A stretch of DNA of 6,630 bases from contig URTL01000107.1 in NCBI GenBank assembly GCA_900550785.1, positions 1-6,630 of the forward strand, in the 5' to 3' direction. The position numbers were made by a program, and so were the translations under genes. The notes under the pieces were generated by a model, which had not been told where the DNA came from, did no database searches, and saw nothing but the letters and a program-made list of their open reading frames with translations. Source of the stretch: an uncultured Collinsella sp. GTDB lineage: Bacteria > Actinomycetota > Coriobacteriia > Coriobacteriales > Coriobacteriaceae. Positions 5,824-6,630 of the stretch are shown here, piece by piece (the first letter of the stretch is position 1; the number at the start of each line of letters is the position of its first letter).

Positions 5824-5869
5824 AAAACCACCACAAAGGGGACAGGCACCTTTGTGGTGGTTTTTGTTT
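5824..5869 (+). terminator. Strong intrinsic terminator between convergent genes
   Basis: AAAACCACCACAAAGG (5824-5839) pairs over 16 bp with CCTTTGTGGTGGTTTT (5849-5864) around a 9-base loop (5840-5848), followed by TTTTTGTTT. It ends the flavodiiron transcript. On the minus strand the stem is followed by only four T, so it may also work, less strongly, for the convergent regulator, whose stop codon (5870-5868) abuts it. The sequence across the loop reads GGGGACAGGCACC. Confidence 0.85.
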
Positions 5870-6630
5870 AAGCGCCGGCGATGACGAGATTTGGGCGGGC
5901 GTCGTCGACGGTCTCGGCGATTGAGGTGGCGACGGCGCCATCGGGATCACGGTCCATCACGATGGTGTCGACATCGGTCAGCTCGGCAAAGCGGTACATG
6001 CCGCGTCCGTTAACCTTGCTAGCGTCCATGAGGGCGACGCTTTGATGGGCTCCGGCGATCATAGCTGTTTTGGTCTCGGCCATCTGCGGAAAGTCGGTCG
6101 TAAAGCCGCAGCCGGGAACAAAAGCGCCGGGGCACATGACGGCAAGGTCGGCATGGACCATTTGGAGCGCCTGCATGGTGAGCGGTCCGTACAGATAGCG
6201 ATGGCCTTTGCGCAGTGCCCCGCCCAGCATGACGACATCGACTGAGGGCATGCTCTCGTCGATGTAATCGGCAATGGTAATGTCTGCCGTGATGACGGTG
6301 ATACCGTCGCGCTGATCGAGGAGCCGGACGAACTCGAGCGCCGTGGTGCCCGAGTCGACGAGTAGGGTGTCGCCGTCATTGACGAGCTCGATGGCGCTTT
6401 GTGCGATGGCCTGCTTGGCGGCGACGTTGACATTGATGCGGCGATCCTGGGTGGATACGGTCAGTCGCTTCTGGAGTGACACGGCGCCGCCGTGCGTGCG
6501 GCGCAGCTTGCCGGACTCGGCGAGCGCGTCCAGGTCGGCGCGGGCGGTAACGGAGGACACGCCAAAGGTCTGGGCGATTTCTGCTACCTGCACCGAGGCG
6601 TTATGTTCGAGCATCTCCATGATGGCGGCA
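5868..6630 (-). CDS. DeoR-family transcriptional regulator, 5' end outside the window
   Basis: Sugar-metabolism-type regulator: winged helix-turn-helix plus a DeoRC sensor domain of the sugar-phosphate isomerase-like fold. Numbering from the first ATG in the window (6620): HTH at about 8-33 (ASVQVAEIAQTFGVSSVTARADLDAL), the family hallmark LRRTHGGAV at 39-47, the phosphosugar-binding DSGTT at 89-93, LGGALRKG at 132-139, AETKTAMI at 181-188 and DASK at 199-202. The reading frame stays open to the window edge (codons for Ala-Ala-Ile precede the ATG), and DeoR proteins normally have 8-12 more residues before this point, usually with a xxRxxxIxxxL pattern, so the true start is probably beyond 6630. 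About 250 of an expected 260 residues are present. The regulated genes are not in view, being probably upstream of it; the effector is likely a sugar phosphate by family. It converges with the flavodiiron gene and shares a terminator, so there is no sign of functional linkage. Confidence 0.92.
   Translation of the reverse strand, partial: AAIMEMLEHNASVQVAEIAQTFGVSSVTARADLDALAESGKLRRTHGGAVSLQKRLTVSTQDRRINVNVAAKQAIAQSAIELVNDGDTLLVDSGTTALEFVRLLDQRDGITVITADITIADYIDESMPSVDVVMLGGALRKGHRYLYGPLTMQALQMVHADLAVMCPGAFVPGCGFTTDFPQMAETKTAMIAGAHQSVALMDASKVNGRGMYRFAELTDVDTIVMDRDPDGAVATSIAETVDDARPNLVIAGA

Noticed and set aside
5046..5849. A 267-codon minus-strand frame opposite the flavodiiron gene.
   Set aside because: It is antisense to a gene with a complete set of diiron ligands and has no recognisable domain; its long length comes from codon bias in high-GC DNA.

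Overview
The window is about 60 % GC (by eye) and densely coded. It holds five protein genes on both strands: a galactose-use operon (galK-galT), its divergent LacI/GalR-type regulator, a class A flavodiiron protein (FprA type) and the body of a DeoR-family regulator that runs off the right edge. The mix suggests a strict or near-strict anaerobe with high GC. It combines a long 'type 2' GalT of the kind known mainly from Gram-positive bacteria, a GalK with the variant GRSEISGNHTDH signature, an O2/NO-scavenging flavodiiron protein, and classic Gram-positive ribosome binding sites. A gut Coriobacteriia such as Collinsella would fit well. This is inference from gene content and composition; there is no rRNA or other marker to prove it.

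Layout. Positions 1-316 carry no convincing gene but are full of structure: a 98-bp inverted repeat with nested hairpins (16-113), a 69-bp imperfect palindrome built from three copies of a short unit (156-224), a possible 39-residue ORF on the minus strand (43-162), and a GC-rich hairpin plus T-run (230-270) that is the intrinsic terminator of the gal operon. galT (317-1945) and galK (1936-3141) lie on the minus strand, with galK first and a 10-base overlap. The 338-bp divergent region 3142-3479 holds three copies of a 13-14 bp LacI-type operator, two of them inside a perfect 18-bp inverted repeat, and candidate promoters in both directions. The regulator gene follows on the plus strand (3480-4511).

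After a 129-bp gap with an extended -10 promoter and two short inverted repeats comes the flavodiiron gene (4641-5801, plus strand). It converges on the DeoR-type gene (5868 to beyond 6630, minus strand). The 66 bp between them is filled by a 16-bp-stem terminator whose loop carries a GGGGACAGGCACC motif resembling widespread REP-like repeats.

How the parts work together. GalK phosphorylates galactose and GalT exchanges Gal-1-P with UDP-glucose, the first two enzymatic steps of the Leloir pathway after mutarotation. galE, galM and a transporter are not in this window. The LacI-type protein very probably represses galKT and itself through the three shared operators, with galactose or a derivative as likely inducer. 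The flavodiiron protein is functionally separate (oxidative/nitrosative stress). The target of the DeoR-type regulator cannot be read from this window.
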